This document shows positions 57,591 through 64,000 of a DNA stretch of 64,000 nt, piece by piece. The position numbers and the translations under genes were made by a program. Below the pieces are notes generated by a model that made no database searches, was not told the origin of the DNA, and saw nothing but the letters and a program-made list of their open reading frames with translations. The DNA is from Planctomycetota bacterium (GTDB lineage Bacteria; Planctomycetota; Phycisphaerae; UBA1845; UTPLA1). Positions within the stretch are counted from its first letter, which is position 1. Each line of letters starts with the position of its first letter. The stretch is from positions 28,542 through 92,541 of the forward strand of contig QEVG01000015.1 in NCBI GenBank assembly GCA_003576905.1, in the 5' to 3' direction.

Positions 57591-57908
57591 GTTCAGGTTG
57601 TTCGCACAATAGTATACCGCCGGATCGGCGCCGGTGGTGCTCGACCTGCGATTTCCGATCGGATCGTACTCGTAGCCGCGATTCCGGGCGGTGATGGCCG
57701 TGCCGGCCCCCGGCCAGCACGCGTTCTCCGTTCGAGAGAGTGGTGGGCAGTCCGTCCGAACCTACCAAGCCCATGCGGAGAAGTGACGGGCTCAACATTA
57801 CGGGCCCGAAATTGCGGGAATTCGCTGTGTCAGCAGATAACGGTCGCGCTGGGTGATCATGGCGCCGAAGGCCTTTTCCGTCCGGTGTCGCCGGGGCGGG
57901 GCATCTCA

Positions 57909-57914
57909 TATAAT
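57909..57914 (+). promoter_or_regulatory. Perfect -10 hexamer upstream of hmgA
   Basis: TATAAT lies 38 bases before the hmgA ATG. The -35 region (about 57886-57891) is poor, so an activator may be needed if this is the promoter. Confidence 0.35.
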
Positions 57915-57951
57915 CCCTGTAATCTGTCGAATTCCTCGGAGGCCCTGCATC

Positions 57952-59172
57952 ATGATCCAGTACCTTGCTCTCGGAAGGCTCCCGCCCAAGCCGCATACCG
58001 CCTTCTACGAGGATGGCAAGCTGCTCATGGAGCACTGCCACACGCGCGAGGGGTTCGAAGGGGCGTTCTCGATTCTCTATTACCGCACGCCGCCGACCGA
58101 TGAGAACGCCGTCGAGCGCGTCGGCATCCCCGGCTTCTGCCCGTTTGAGCCGCTGGGTGATCAGCCGCTGTATCGGCGGCACATCAAGACGCAGGATCTC
58201 CATCTGAAGGGCGATTTTCTGGATGCCCGTCGGGTGCTGATGTTCAACAGCGACGTTCACATCGACATGGTGAAGCCGACGGAGAAGTCGGCTCGGTTCT
58301 TCTCCAACGGCGACGGGGACGAGCTGTACTTCGTGTACAAGGGCGCCGGCCGGGTGGAGTCGCTCTTCGGCGTGCTGCCTTTCAAGGAGCGGGATTACGT
58401 CATCATCCCGCGATCGACGCCGTACCGCATTCACTGGGACGGGGAGAATCCGCAGTTCATGGTGTTCGAGGGGCGCGGTTTCATCGACGTGCCGAAGGAA
58501 TGGCGCAACCGCCACGGCCAGATCACGATGTACGCCCCGTATTCGCATCGCGACTTTCGCGGGCCGACGGAGCTGCTCAAGTACAACAAGGCGAATCATG
58601 GAACGGGCCCGTTCAAGCTGCTCGTGAAGCGGGAGAACGTGCTGACCGCCCACATCTTCCAGCAGTTCCCGTATGACATCGCCGGCTGGGACGGCACCGT
58701 ATACCCCGTGGCCTTCAACATTCACGACTACCAGCCGAAGACCAGCACGATTCACCTGCCGCCGACGATCCACCTGACCTTCGCGGGCAATGAGTTCGTC
58801 GTGTGCAGCTTTGTGCCACGCAAGGTGGACTACTACAACCGCGACGGCGTCCGGGCGATTCCCTGCCCGTACGGGCACGCGAGTGTGCATATGGACGAGA
58901 TTCTGTTCTACGTGGACGGGAACTTCACGAGCCGGCGCGGGATTGATTCGGGGTCGGTGAGCCTCCACCCGGCCGGGATTCCGCACGGGCCGCATCCGGG
59001 GACATATGAGAAGAGCATCGGAGCGGGCATGACAAGCGAGCTGGCTGTCATGTGCGACACATATAAGCAGCTCAAACTGACAACCGTGGCCCACGAGATC
59101 GAGGACAAGGACTACCACCTGACCTGGGTCAGCAAGGAAAGCGGCGAGGCAGACGCGCCGGGGGCGCGATGA
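57952..59172 (+). CDS. hmgA: Homogentisate 1,2-dioxygenase family protein
   Basis: This non-heme iron enzyme opens the ring of homogentisate in tyrosine and phenylalanine catabolism. The ATG at 57952 (CGGAGG nine bases upstream) gives 406 residues. The iron-site region GIPHGPHPGTYE (H345, H348, E353) and the blocks FVYKGAGRVESLFG, IPRSTPYRIHWD and PYDIAGWDGTVYPVAFNIHDY are clear. No fumarylacetoacetase or maleylacetoacetate isomerase gene is adjacent, so either the rest of the pathway lies elsewhere or the substrate differs. Its stop overlaps the start of the next gene. Confidence 0.88.
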   Translation: MIQYLALGRLPPKPHTAFYEDGKLLMEHCHTREGFEGAFSILYYRTPPTDENAVERVGIPGFCPFEPLGDQPLYRRHIKTQDLHLKGDFLDARRVLMFNSDVHIDMVKPTEKSARFFSNGDGDELYFVYKGAGRVESLFGVLPFKERDYVIIPRSTPYRIHWDGENPQFMVFEGRGFIDVPKEWRNRHGQITMYAPYSHRDFRGPTELLKYNKANHGTGPFKLLVKRENVLTAHIFQQFPYDIAGWDGTVYPVAFNIHDYQPKTSTIHLPPTIHLTFAGNEFVVCSFVPRKVDYYNRDGVRAIPCPYGHASVHMDEILFYVDGNFTSRRGIDSGSVSLHPAGIPHGPHPGTYEKSIGAGMTSELAVMCDTYKQLKLTTVAHEIEDKDYHLTWVSKESGEADAPGAR

Positions 59173-59438
59173 TGAATTCCGCAGAGCAGGATTCAGAAGG
59201 GCTCGGATTCGGACCGAGCCAGACGCCATCTCAAAACCTGATCGATGTGGCGAGGGTGGATCGCAGCATCATGGTCCACGGTACGCTCGACGACGAGGGG
59301 GATGAGCGCGCATACTGGCACTCTCGAACGCCGGAAGAGCGACTGGAAGCTCTCGAACTTATGAGGCAGATACTCTATGGCTACGATCCGGCTACCGAAC
59401 GACTTCAAAGAGTTCTTGAGATTGTTGAACTCGAATGA
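59169..59438 (+). CDS. Small acidic protein, putative antitoxin-like partner
   Basis: The 89-residue acidic product contains RAYWHSRTPEERLEALELMRQILYGYDPATERLQRVLEIVE, here described by position 46-89 for the helical half; the head is polar and Gln/Ser-rich. The ATG overlaps the hmgA stop (ATGA), and its 3' end overlaps the following nucleotidyltransferase gene by 62 bases. Small proteins with this tail are often found immediately before AbiEii-like nucleotidyltransferases, which suggests a two-gene module (family knowledge plus context). No DNA-binding motif is evident. Confidence 0.6.
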   Translation: MMNSAEQDSEGLGFGPSQTPSQNLIDVARVDRSIMVHGTLDDEGDERAYWHSRTPEERLEALELMRQILYGYDPATERLQRVLEIVELE

Positions 59439-59832
59439 AGTTCATTATCTGCTCGTGGGAGGCTATGCAGTGGGGTATCATGGCTTCCCAAGAGCCACGG
59501 TGGACCTTGATGTATGGATTGCCCAAGATCCTGCGAATATCGATCGGGTGGCAAATGCATTGCGGGAATTCGGGTTTCGTGTTTCTCCGACGGATCGCAA
59601 TGCGCTGACGAGAGCGCGACAGGTCTTGCGAATGGGTGTTCCCCCACTTCGAATCGAGGTTCTCGCCGGGGTCTCGGGCGTGGAGTTCTCAGAATGCTAC
59701 GCGCGTCGGAAAATTGTTAACCTTGATGGCGTTGATGTCAGCCTAATCGCGATCGACGACCTTAAGCGTAACAAGCTGGCTGCGGGACGATCAAAAGATC
59801 TGAATGACTTGGAACACTTGCCCGAACCGTAA
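59377..59832 (+). CDS. Nucleotidyltransferase-fold protein (AbiEii/MNT-like)
   Basis: The 151-residue protein has the Pol-beta superfamily signature: GGYAVGYHGFPRATVDLDVWI with G28-G29 and the metal-binding pair D43 and D45. The third carboxylate is not certain. It matches short AbiEii/DUF6036-type nucleotidyltransferases that act as toxins or as stand-alone NTases in two-gene modules. It overlaps the preceding small gene by 62 bases, implying strict translational coupling. The two genes are less GC-rich than hmgA, which suggests separate acquisition. Confidence 0.72.
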   Translation: MATIRLPNDFKEFLRLLNSNEVHYLLVGGYAVGYHGFPRATVDLDVWIAQDPANIDRVANALREFGFRVSPTDRNALTRARQVLRMGVPPLRIEVLAGVSGVEFSECYARRKIVNLDGVDVSLIAIDDLKRNKLAAGRSKDLNDLEHLPEP

Positions 59833-59871
59833 TCTCTTGATTTCGGTATCCTCCTACGAGTCGAATCTCAC

Positions 59872-60285
59872 CTACGAATCGGGCTGAGTTGTCGCGTTTT
59901 CTTCGCGCACGATAGGCACTCCGGTGTATGCATGAGCGCCCATACATGCCGCCCCACCAAGCGACAGGCCTGCCAATGCGGCGACAGATGCCGCCCAGCG
60001 CCATAGTTGGTTGGGGATTGCTCCCAGGCCACGACGACAGTCTGCGGTCATGATTTTGCCGTCATGCCGCATGAAATAGCGAACGCACAAGCGGCCCTCA
60101 GTGGCGCGGACAAGTTCATTTGCTTCCGCCCGCGTCATGGCCGAAAGATTGAAAACATGCAGGTCACATTTCGCGCAACGCCGAACACTGTCCGTACCTT
60201 CCATGGCCTCCCAATCCGCCGGGCACGGCGAGCTAACGCGAACACGATCCAAGGCATCGAGCGGTATCTCCGACCTCTCATTCAT
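59872..60285 (-). CDS. Small Cys-rich membrane-anchored hypothetical protein
   Basis: The 137-residue product begins with a soluble domain: PCPADWEAMEGTDSVRRCAKC, then HVFNLSAMTRAEANELV, then GRLCVRYFMRHDGKIMTADC. Five Cys residues may bind metal. A hydrophobic segment (WRWAASVAALAGLSLGGAAC, about 94-113) follows. Proteins with the CPADWExMxG...NLSAMTRAEA pattern recur in many bacteria; I know no assigned function. It is divergent from the DinB gene. Confidence 0.68.
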   Translation of the reverse strand: MNERSEIPLDALDRVRVSSPCPADWEAMEGTDSVRRCAKCDLHVFNLSAMTRAEANELVRATEGRLCVRYFMRHDGKIMTADCRRGLGAIPNQLWRWAASVAALAGLSLGGAACMGAHAYTGVPIVREENATTQPDS

Positions 60286-60360
60286 GATGCGGATGTTATA
60301 CTAATCAGGGGCGATGTGGTCAACGCGGTCCGCAAGTCGGATGACTCCGGGAGCCCAAGC

Positions 60361-60834
60361 ATGTCGATAGTCCTCGTTTCACTCCTCGATGAGGCCTTCC
60401 AAAAAAAATCTTGGCACGGGACCAATCTGCGCGGGTCGCTGCGCTCCATCTCTGCGAAGGATGCGGCGTGGTCACTGGGCAGGGGGCGAAAGAGTATCTG
60501 GGAGCATGTGCTGCACGCGGCGTACTGGAAATACGTCGTCCGGCGGCGGCTGCTGGGTGAGAAGCGCGGCTCGTTCCCGCTGGCGGGCAGCAACTGGTTC
60601 CCCGTCCCGCCGGGCGCGACGCAGAAGGACTGGCAGGCAGCGATCAAACTCCTTGAGAAGGAGCATCGCCTCCTGCGCGACGCCGTCGCATCCTTGAGCG
60701 AGAAGGGCCTTCGCGCCAAACCGGGCGGCAGCAAGCTCGACAACGCCTTCATGATCCGGGGCATCGCTCTGCACGACATCTATCACACCGGGCAGATTCA
60801 GTTCATCAAGAAGATGCTCAAATCGCGCGGATGA
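60361..60834 (+). CDS. DinB-superfamily protein
   Basis: From the ATG at 60361 the protein is 157 residues with a four-helix DinB/YfiT-like fold. Conserved pieces are LLDEAFQKKSWHGTNLRGSL, the His of the metal site in SIWEHVLHAAYWKYVVRRRL, SNWFPVPPG and the C-terminal HDIYHTGQIQFIK with two further metal-ligand candidates. DinB-like proteins are metal-dependent thiol transferases or stress proteins; the substrate is unknown. Upstream in-frame starts (e.g. a GTG near 60315) are possible. It overlaps the convergent acetyltransferase gene by 17 bases. Confidence 0.82.
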   Translation: MSIVLVSLLDEAFQKKSWHGTNLRGSLRSISAKDAAWSLGRGRKSIWEHVLHAAYWKYVVRRRLLGEKRGSFPLAGSNWFPVPPGATQKDWQAAIKLLEKEHRLLRDAVASLSEKGLRAKPGGSKLDNAFMIRGIALHDIYHTGQIQFIKKMLKSRG

Positions 60835-61369
60835 CACGGCACGGGCTGCCGACCGCGACGACGTTGGCCGGTATCGATCGGGTCACCACGCTGCCGGCGC
60901 CGATGACGGAGTTGTCGCCGATCGTCACGTTGGGGCCGATGATCGCTCCGCCGCCGATCCACACGTTGTTTCCGATCGTCACAAAGCCGCCGAACTCGAT
61001 GCCGCTCGCGCGCTCGGCGGGATCAATCGGGTGATGAGCCGCGTAGATCTGCACAGCCGGGCCGATGAGGACGCCATCGCCGATGGTGACTTTGCCGCAG
61101 TCCAGAATGACGCAGCCGAAGTTGATGAACAGCCGTGCGCCGGCGTAGATGTTGCACCCGTAGTCGCAGCGGAAGGGCGGTTCAATCTCGGCGCGGGGGC
61201 CGAGCGCGCCGAAGAGTTCGTCGAGAATCCGCCGGCGTTGGTCCGGCTCCGTTTCGAGCGACGCGTTAAAGAGGCGCGTGAGGCGACGGCCGTTGGCCCG
61301 CATCGCCGCCAGCTCCGGGTCGTCCGCCCGGTAGGCTTGTCCCGCCAGCATCTTCTCCCGTTCCGTCAT
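60818..61369 (-). CDS. maa: Sugar O-acetyltransferase, left-handed beta-helix (maltose/galactoside type)
   Basis: The enzyme transfers acetyl from acetyl-CoA to a sugar hydroxyl. From the ATG at 61369 it is 183 residues, the same size as E. coli Maa. It begins MTEREKMLAGQAYRADDPEL, has hexapeptide repeats through about 70-175 (VTIGDGVLIGPAVQIYAAHHP, VTIGNNVWIGGGAIIGPNVTIG) and the catalytic His in YAAHHPIDP. NodL and LacA are close relatives, so the acceptor sugar is uncertain. It follows the phosphatase gene by 13 bases on the same strand. Confidence 0.88.
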   Translation of the reverse strand: MTEREKMLAGQAYRADDPELAAMRANGRRLTRLFNASLETEPDQRRRILDELFGALGPRAEIEPPFRCDYGCNIYAGARLFINFGCVILDCGKVTIGDGVLIGPAVQIYAAHHPIDPAERASGIEFGGFVTIGNNVWIGGGAIIGPNVTIGDNSVIGAGSVVTRSIPANVVAVGSPCRVIRAI

Positions 61370-61382
61370 GTGGATGGGCAGA

Positions 61383-62315
61383 TTACTCAAAACCCCCGCG
61401 GTCGTCAGGGCGGCCAGACGCCCTATGCGCCGGTTGAAAGGCCGTGGCGTTGCCGCGCGGGCGGGTGATCCGGTTCTTGACAGCCAGCCAGAGGCGCGGC
61501 TCCGCGGGGCCGGGGACAAACTCGGCGATGAGGAAGGTGACGTCGTCGTGGTGGAGAGGCGTCATGCCGGAGTACCGCTCGAGGTCGTGGAGCAGAGCCT
61601 GGCCGATGGCTTCGCAGCTCGCGTCGCGATGGGCGTTGAGCAGTTCGGCGATCCGGTCTTCGCCGTATTGATCCCCGTCGATTCCGGGAGTTTCGAGCAC
61701 GCCATCGGTGACGAACACGATCCGGTCGCCGAGCGCGACGCGCAGCGACCGCGCGGAGTAGGGTACGCCCGAATCGATGGCGAGGGCCGCGTCGGTGAGC
61801 GGATGCGCGTGGTCGCGGGTGCTCTCGACTTCCAGGCGAGACCAGCTCCGCGCCGCTCGGGAGAAGTACCAACCCGGCGGGTGTCCGGCATACGACACCG
61901 ACAGGCGTCGCGTGGGCGTGTAGTAGGTCAGGGCGGCGGCCGTGGTCATCGCCCGGAAGCCCAGGACATGGAGCCGGTCGTTCAGGCGGGAGAGGACCTT
62001 GCGCTGGTCGGGCTGGTTCATGCAGCGGCGCAGATGGGCGTGCATCTCGTCACTGACGGCCGCAACGGTCTCGCCGTGGCCGACGACATCGGCGAGGCAG
62101 ACGCGCGAGAGAATGCCGGTCCCGCAGACGGAGAGGTAGTGCACGTCGCCGCCGTGGCGGCCGTGGCACGGGTTCGAGTAGAGGACGCCGCAGATGCCCG
62201 GCAGTTCGACGGGGGAGTGGATCGGCCTGTTTCCGCCCCAGATTTCGGAGCAGACAAGCCGGAGTGGTTCGCGGTTTGTACGTGCGGGGCGCGGAGCGTC
62301 CATAAGGGCGGGCAT
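61383..62315 (-). CDS. SpoIIE/RsbU-type serine phosphatase
   Basis: The 310-residue PP2C-fold protein has the SpoIIE-family motifs GGDVHYLSVCGTGILSRVCLADVVGHG (positions about 55-81), SYAGHPPGWY, GDRIVFVTDGVLE and DDVTFLIAEF, including the metal-binding Asp residues. Such phosphatases act in partner-switching regulation of sigma factors or in cyclic signalling. No sensor domain precedes it and no anti-sigma or STAS gene is nearby. GAGG lies seven bases before the ATG at 62315. Confidence 0.85.
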   Translation of the reverse strand: MPALMDAPRPARTNREPLRLVCSEIWGGNRPIHSPVELPGICGVLYSNPCHGRHGGDVHYLSVCGTGILSRVCLADVVGHGETVAAVSDEMHAHLRRCMNQPDQRKVLSRLNDRLHVLGFRAMTTAAALTYYTPTRRLSVSYAGHPPGWYFSRAARSWSRLEVESTRDHAHPLTDAALAIDSGVPYSARSLRVALGDRIVFVTDGVLETPGIDGDQYGEDRIAELLNAHRDASCEAIGQALLHDLERYSGMTPLHHDDVTFLIAEFVPGPAEPRLWLAVKNRITRPRGNATAFQPAHRASGRPDDRGGFE

Positions 62316-62412
62316 GAAGTACCTCGCGGTGACAGGGAAAGCCGTCGGACCAAGGAGCCGGACATCGTTGAGATGCGCGGCGGCGGGGGGCGGTTACATG
62401 GAAGCCGCGGCT

Positions 62413-63480
62413 TCAGTCCTTCTTGTAGAGGAAGGCCGCTTCTTCGAGGCGAGCGCCGGCGGCGTCGACGACGGCGAACTTCGTGCCGGACCAGATGTTG
62501 GCCGAGCCGTAGCGGCCGTCCTTCGCGACGGCGTAGAGGCTGAGGCCGAACGTCGGCCGGCCCTTGCTGTCGCGCAGGCGCGGCTCGGCGTGGTCGGCGA
62601 CGCGCCGGAGGACTTCGAGGCAGGCGTCCTGGGGGCTCTTGCCGGCGCGCATCAGCTCGACGACGAGGAATGAGGAGCAGTTCTGGAGATTGGCCTCGCC
62701 GCGACCGGTGGAGCCTGCCGCGCCGACGGCGTTATCGACGTAAAGGCCCGCGCCGATGATCGGGGAATCGCCGACGCGGCCGGGGATCTTGTAGGCCAGG
62801 CCGCTGGTCGTCGTGACGCCGCCGATGTTGCCGGCGGCATCCACGGCGCAGCAGTTGATCGTGCCGTAGACGTGGTCCTGCCGGCCCTTGGCGCGGGTGC
62901 GCGGGCCGCCGCCCGAGTCCTCGGGGGGAAGCCAGTCGTCGTCTTCACTGAGGCGTTCCTTCCACCGGAGCCACATGCGGCGGGCTTCGTCGGTGAGCAG
63001 TTCTTCCTCTTTGAAGCCGTGGGCCTTCGCAAAGCGCAGCGCGCCCTCGCCGACGAGCAGCACATGGTCGGTGCGCTGCATGACGAGCCGGGCGACCTTT
63101 GACGGGTTGCGGATGTTGCGAAGCGCGGCGACGGCGCCGGCCTTGTGGGTGGGGCCGTGCATGACAGACGCGTCCAACTCGACGACGCCGTCCTCGTTGG
63201 GCAGGCCGCCGAAGCCGACGGAATGATCGTTCGGATCGTCCTCCACGATGGCGACGCCGGCGACGGCGGCATCGAGGGGGTCGGTCCCGTCGCGCATCAA
63301 CTCGAATGCCCGGGCGACCGAGGCCAGCCCGTTGGCACTGGCGACGGCCACGGGCCGCGTTGCGGCTGCGGGGGGCGCGGGGTCGGCGGCGGCGGGATCG
63401 GCCGCCGAGGCGATCAGGCCGCCCGCCGCGGCAGCAAGGAAGCCGCGTCGAGAAAGCGAAATGTCGATGGGGTCGCTCAT
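62413..63480 (-). CDS. Tat-exported isoaspartyl peptidase/asparaginase (Ntn-hydrolase, glycosylasparaginase family)
   Basis: From the ATG at 63480 the protein is 355 residues with a twin-arginine signal, SRRGFLAAAAGG (10-21), followed by an Ala/Pro-rich linker. The mature part matches family 2 asparaginases: ANGLASVARAFELM, DPNDHSVGFGGLPNEDG and the autoprocessing site DHVYGTINCCAVD with nucleophile Thr217, then GRVGDSPIIGAGLYVDNAVGAAGSTG. These proenzymes cleave themselves before the Thr. Export suggests action on extracellular glycoasparagine or isoaspartyl peptides. The frame extends upstream to 63759 as a low-complexity Arg/Pro stretch that is not part of the gene. Confidence 0.88.
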   Translation of the reverse strand: MSDPIDISLSRRGFLAAAAGGLIASAADPAAADPAPPAAATRPVAVASANGLASVARAFELMRDGTDPLDAAVAGVAIVEDDPNDHSVGFGGLPNEDGVVELDASVMHGPTHKAGAVAALRNIRNPSKVARLVMQRTDHVLLVGEGALRFAKAHGFKEEELLTDEARRMWLRWKERLSEDDDWLPPEDSGGGPRTRAKGRQDHVYGTINCCAVDAAGNIGGVTTTSGLAYKIPGRVGDSPIIGAGLYVDNAVGAAGSTGRGEANLQNCSSFLVVELMRAGKSPQDACLEVLRRVADHAEPRLRDSKGRPTFGLSLYAVAKDGRYGSANIWSGTKFAVVDAAGARLEEAAFLYKKD

Positions 63481-64000
63481 ATCTTCACCCGTGCTGTCAA
63501 GCCGGCCCGGACGATCGTGGTCATGGTACTCGTGGTCCGGGCGGGCCGACAGAGGGGAAACGTCGACACGTCGAAAAGTCAAAACGGCAAGACGGCGAAA
63601 CGGCGCGGGGCGGGCCGTGGGGCGCGGCGATCGTGTCCGATCTCCGGGGATGCGGCGCGGCGCGCGCGGGGGCGCGGGGCGGCGTCGGGGGCGGTGCGAG
63701 CGGAGCGCGCTGCGCGGCGGGGCTGGTCCGGATAAGCAAACCTGAATGGGGGCATGCACAAATTATTTTAATCCTGAAAAACCGCGTTCCTTGCGCAGGA
63801 AGGCTGAATGGAACCTGAACAACCTGAATGCATTCAGGTTTGGGGCGGGGCGGGGCGCGAACGGTGAGTTGCGGATTTTGAAAGCGAAGCATACGGGCGT
63901 TCTCCGGGCGCGGAGCGGGCGGGGCGAGCGGCGCGGGGGCGTCCGCGCGATCGCCGGCTCGTTCTCGCGGGTTATGACCTTCCTCCTTGCTCGCCGTGCG
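63481..64000. other. Gene-poor right edge with repeated CTGAATG boxes
   Basis: No convincing coding region. From 63481 to 63735 the sequence is very GC-rich; an AT-rich island (about 63755-63785) follows and is flanked by the repeated boxes described separately. The last 150 bases are again GC-rich and featureless; a gene may begin beyond the edge. Confidence 0.5.
63738..63840. repeat. Cluster of CTGAATG boxes ending in a perfect 20-base palindrome
   Basis: AACCTGAATGCATTCAGGTT (63821-63840) is a perfect 20-base palindrome. Related half-sites lie nearby: ACCTGAATG at 63740-63748, CCTGAAA near 63773, GCTGAATG at 63803-63810 and ACCTGAAC at 63813-63820. Repeated half-sites plus a full dyad around an AT-rich stretch suggest a regulator-binding region. 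Confidence 0.6.

Noticed and set aside
57322..59229. 635-codon frame antisense to hmgA and partly to the RHS region
   Set aside because: It has no protein-like motifs and hmgA on the opposite strand is certain. Its RHS-like piece belongs to the adjacent frame.

Overview
The window reads as a chromosomal segment of a GC-rich planctomycete-like bacterium (Planctomycetota, possibly a Phycisphaerae-type lineage; this placement is inference). The basis is two secreted proteins with PEP-CTERM tails ending in Arg-rich stretches, HAF/Asp-box repeat exoproteins, a dockerin-like tail, sulfatase-fold proteins fused to TPRs, a membrane protein ending in a CxxC...CPxCG zinc ribbon, and an isolated fliN. 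No rRNA, tRNA, insertion sequence, prophage or CRISPR array was seen.

Layout. 1-3384: type IV pilus motor genes pilB (cut by the left edge), pilT and pilC. 3430-7516 (minus): a secreted Asp-box protein with a dockerin-like tail, a UDP-glucuronate decarboxylase and fliN. 7652-13362 (minus): the fatty-acid/phospholipid operon rpmF-plsX-fabH-fabD-fabG-acpP-fabF, with a recognisable promoter at 13471-13499. 13560-15626 (minus): uvrB. 15996-17225: promoter, structured leader with an intrinsic terminator, a small PEP-CTERM protein and a very strong terminator. 17633-25653: three consecutive large membrane-anchored sulfatase-fold/TPR proteins, the most distinctive block of the window. 25878-34541: purM, lysC, a membrane-anchored nuclease-fold protein, valS with unusual insertions, a bifunctional-nuclease-family protein and an arabinokinase-like GHMP kinase. 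34612-37112 (minus): a NeuC-like epimerase and a TPR membrane protein. 37286-38575: aroA. 39151-45035: a HEAT-repeat exoprotein, a secreted protein of unknown function, a tiny membrane protein and a heme oxygenase. 45069-51732: proC, a Wzm/Wzt-type polysaccharide exporter, a CMD/AhpD protein, a beta-helix lipoprotein and an AraC regulator. 51740-57761: a VOC protein, a membrane protein, a HAF/PEP-CTERM protein, then a lower-GC island with an orphan RHS tip and two downstream unknown genes. 57952-63480: homogentisate dioxygenase, a nucleotidyltransferase gene pair resembling toxin-antitoxin modules, small hypotheticals, DinB, a maltose/galactoside acetyltransferase, a SpoIIE-type phosphatase and a Tat-exported Ntn asparaginase. 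The right edge is gene-poor and holds a cluster of palindromic CTGAATG boxes.

How it fits together. The core metabolism (fab operon, purM, lysC, aroA, proC, valS, uvrB) is ordinary. The accessory content is largely envelope and surface biology: pili, flagellar switch, nucleotide-sugar enzymes (UXS, NeuC-like, GHMP kinase), ABC export of a polysaccharide, PEP-CTERM and lipoprotein exoproteins, and the sulfatase-fold/TPR triplet. All three triplet proteins carry Thr, not Cys/Ser, at the position modified to formylglycine in true sulfatases, so they more likely belong to the phosphotransferase/phosphodiesterase side of the alkaline phosphatase superfamily. Start codons were set from Shine-Dalgarno matches and family length where possible; alternatives are noted.
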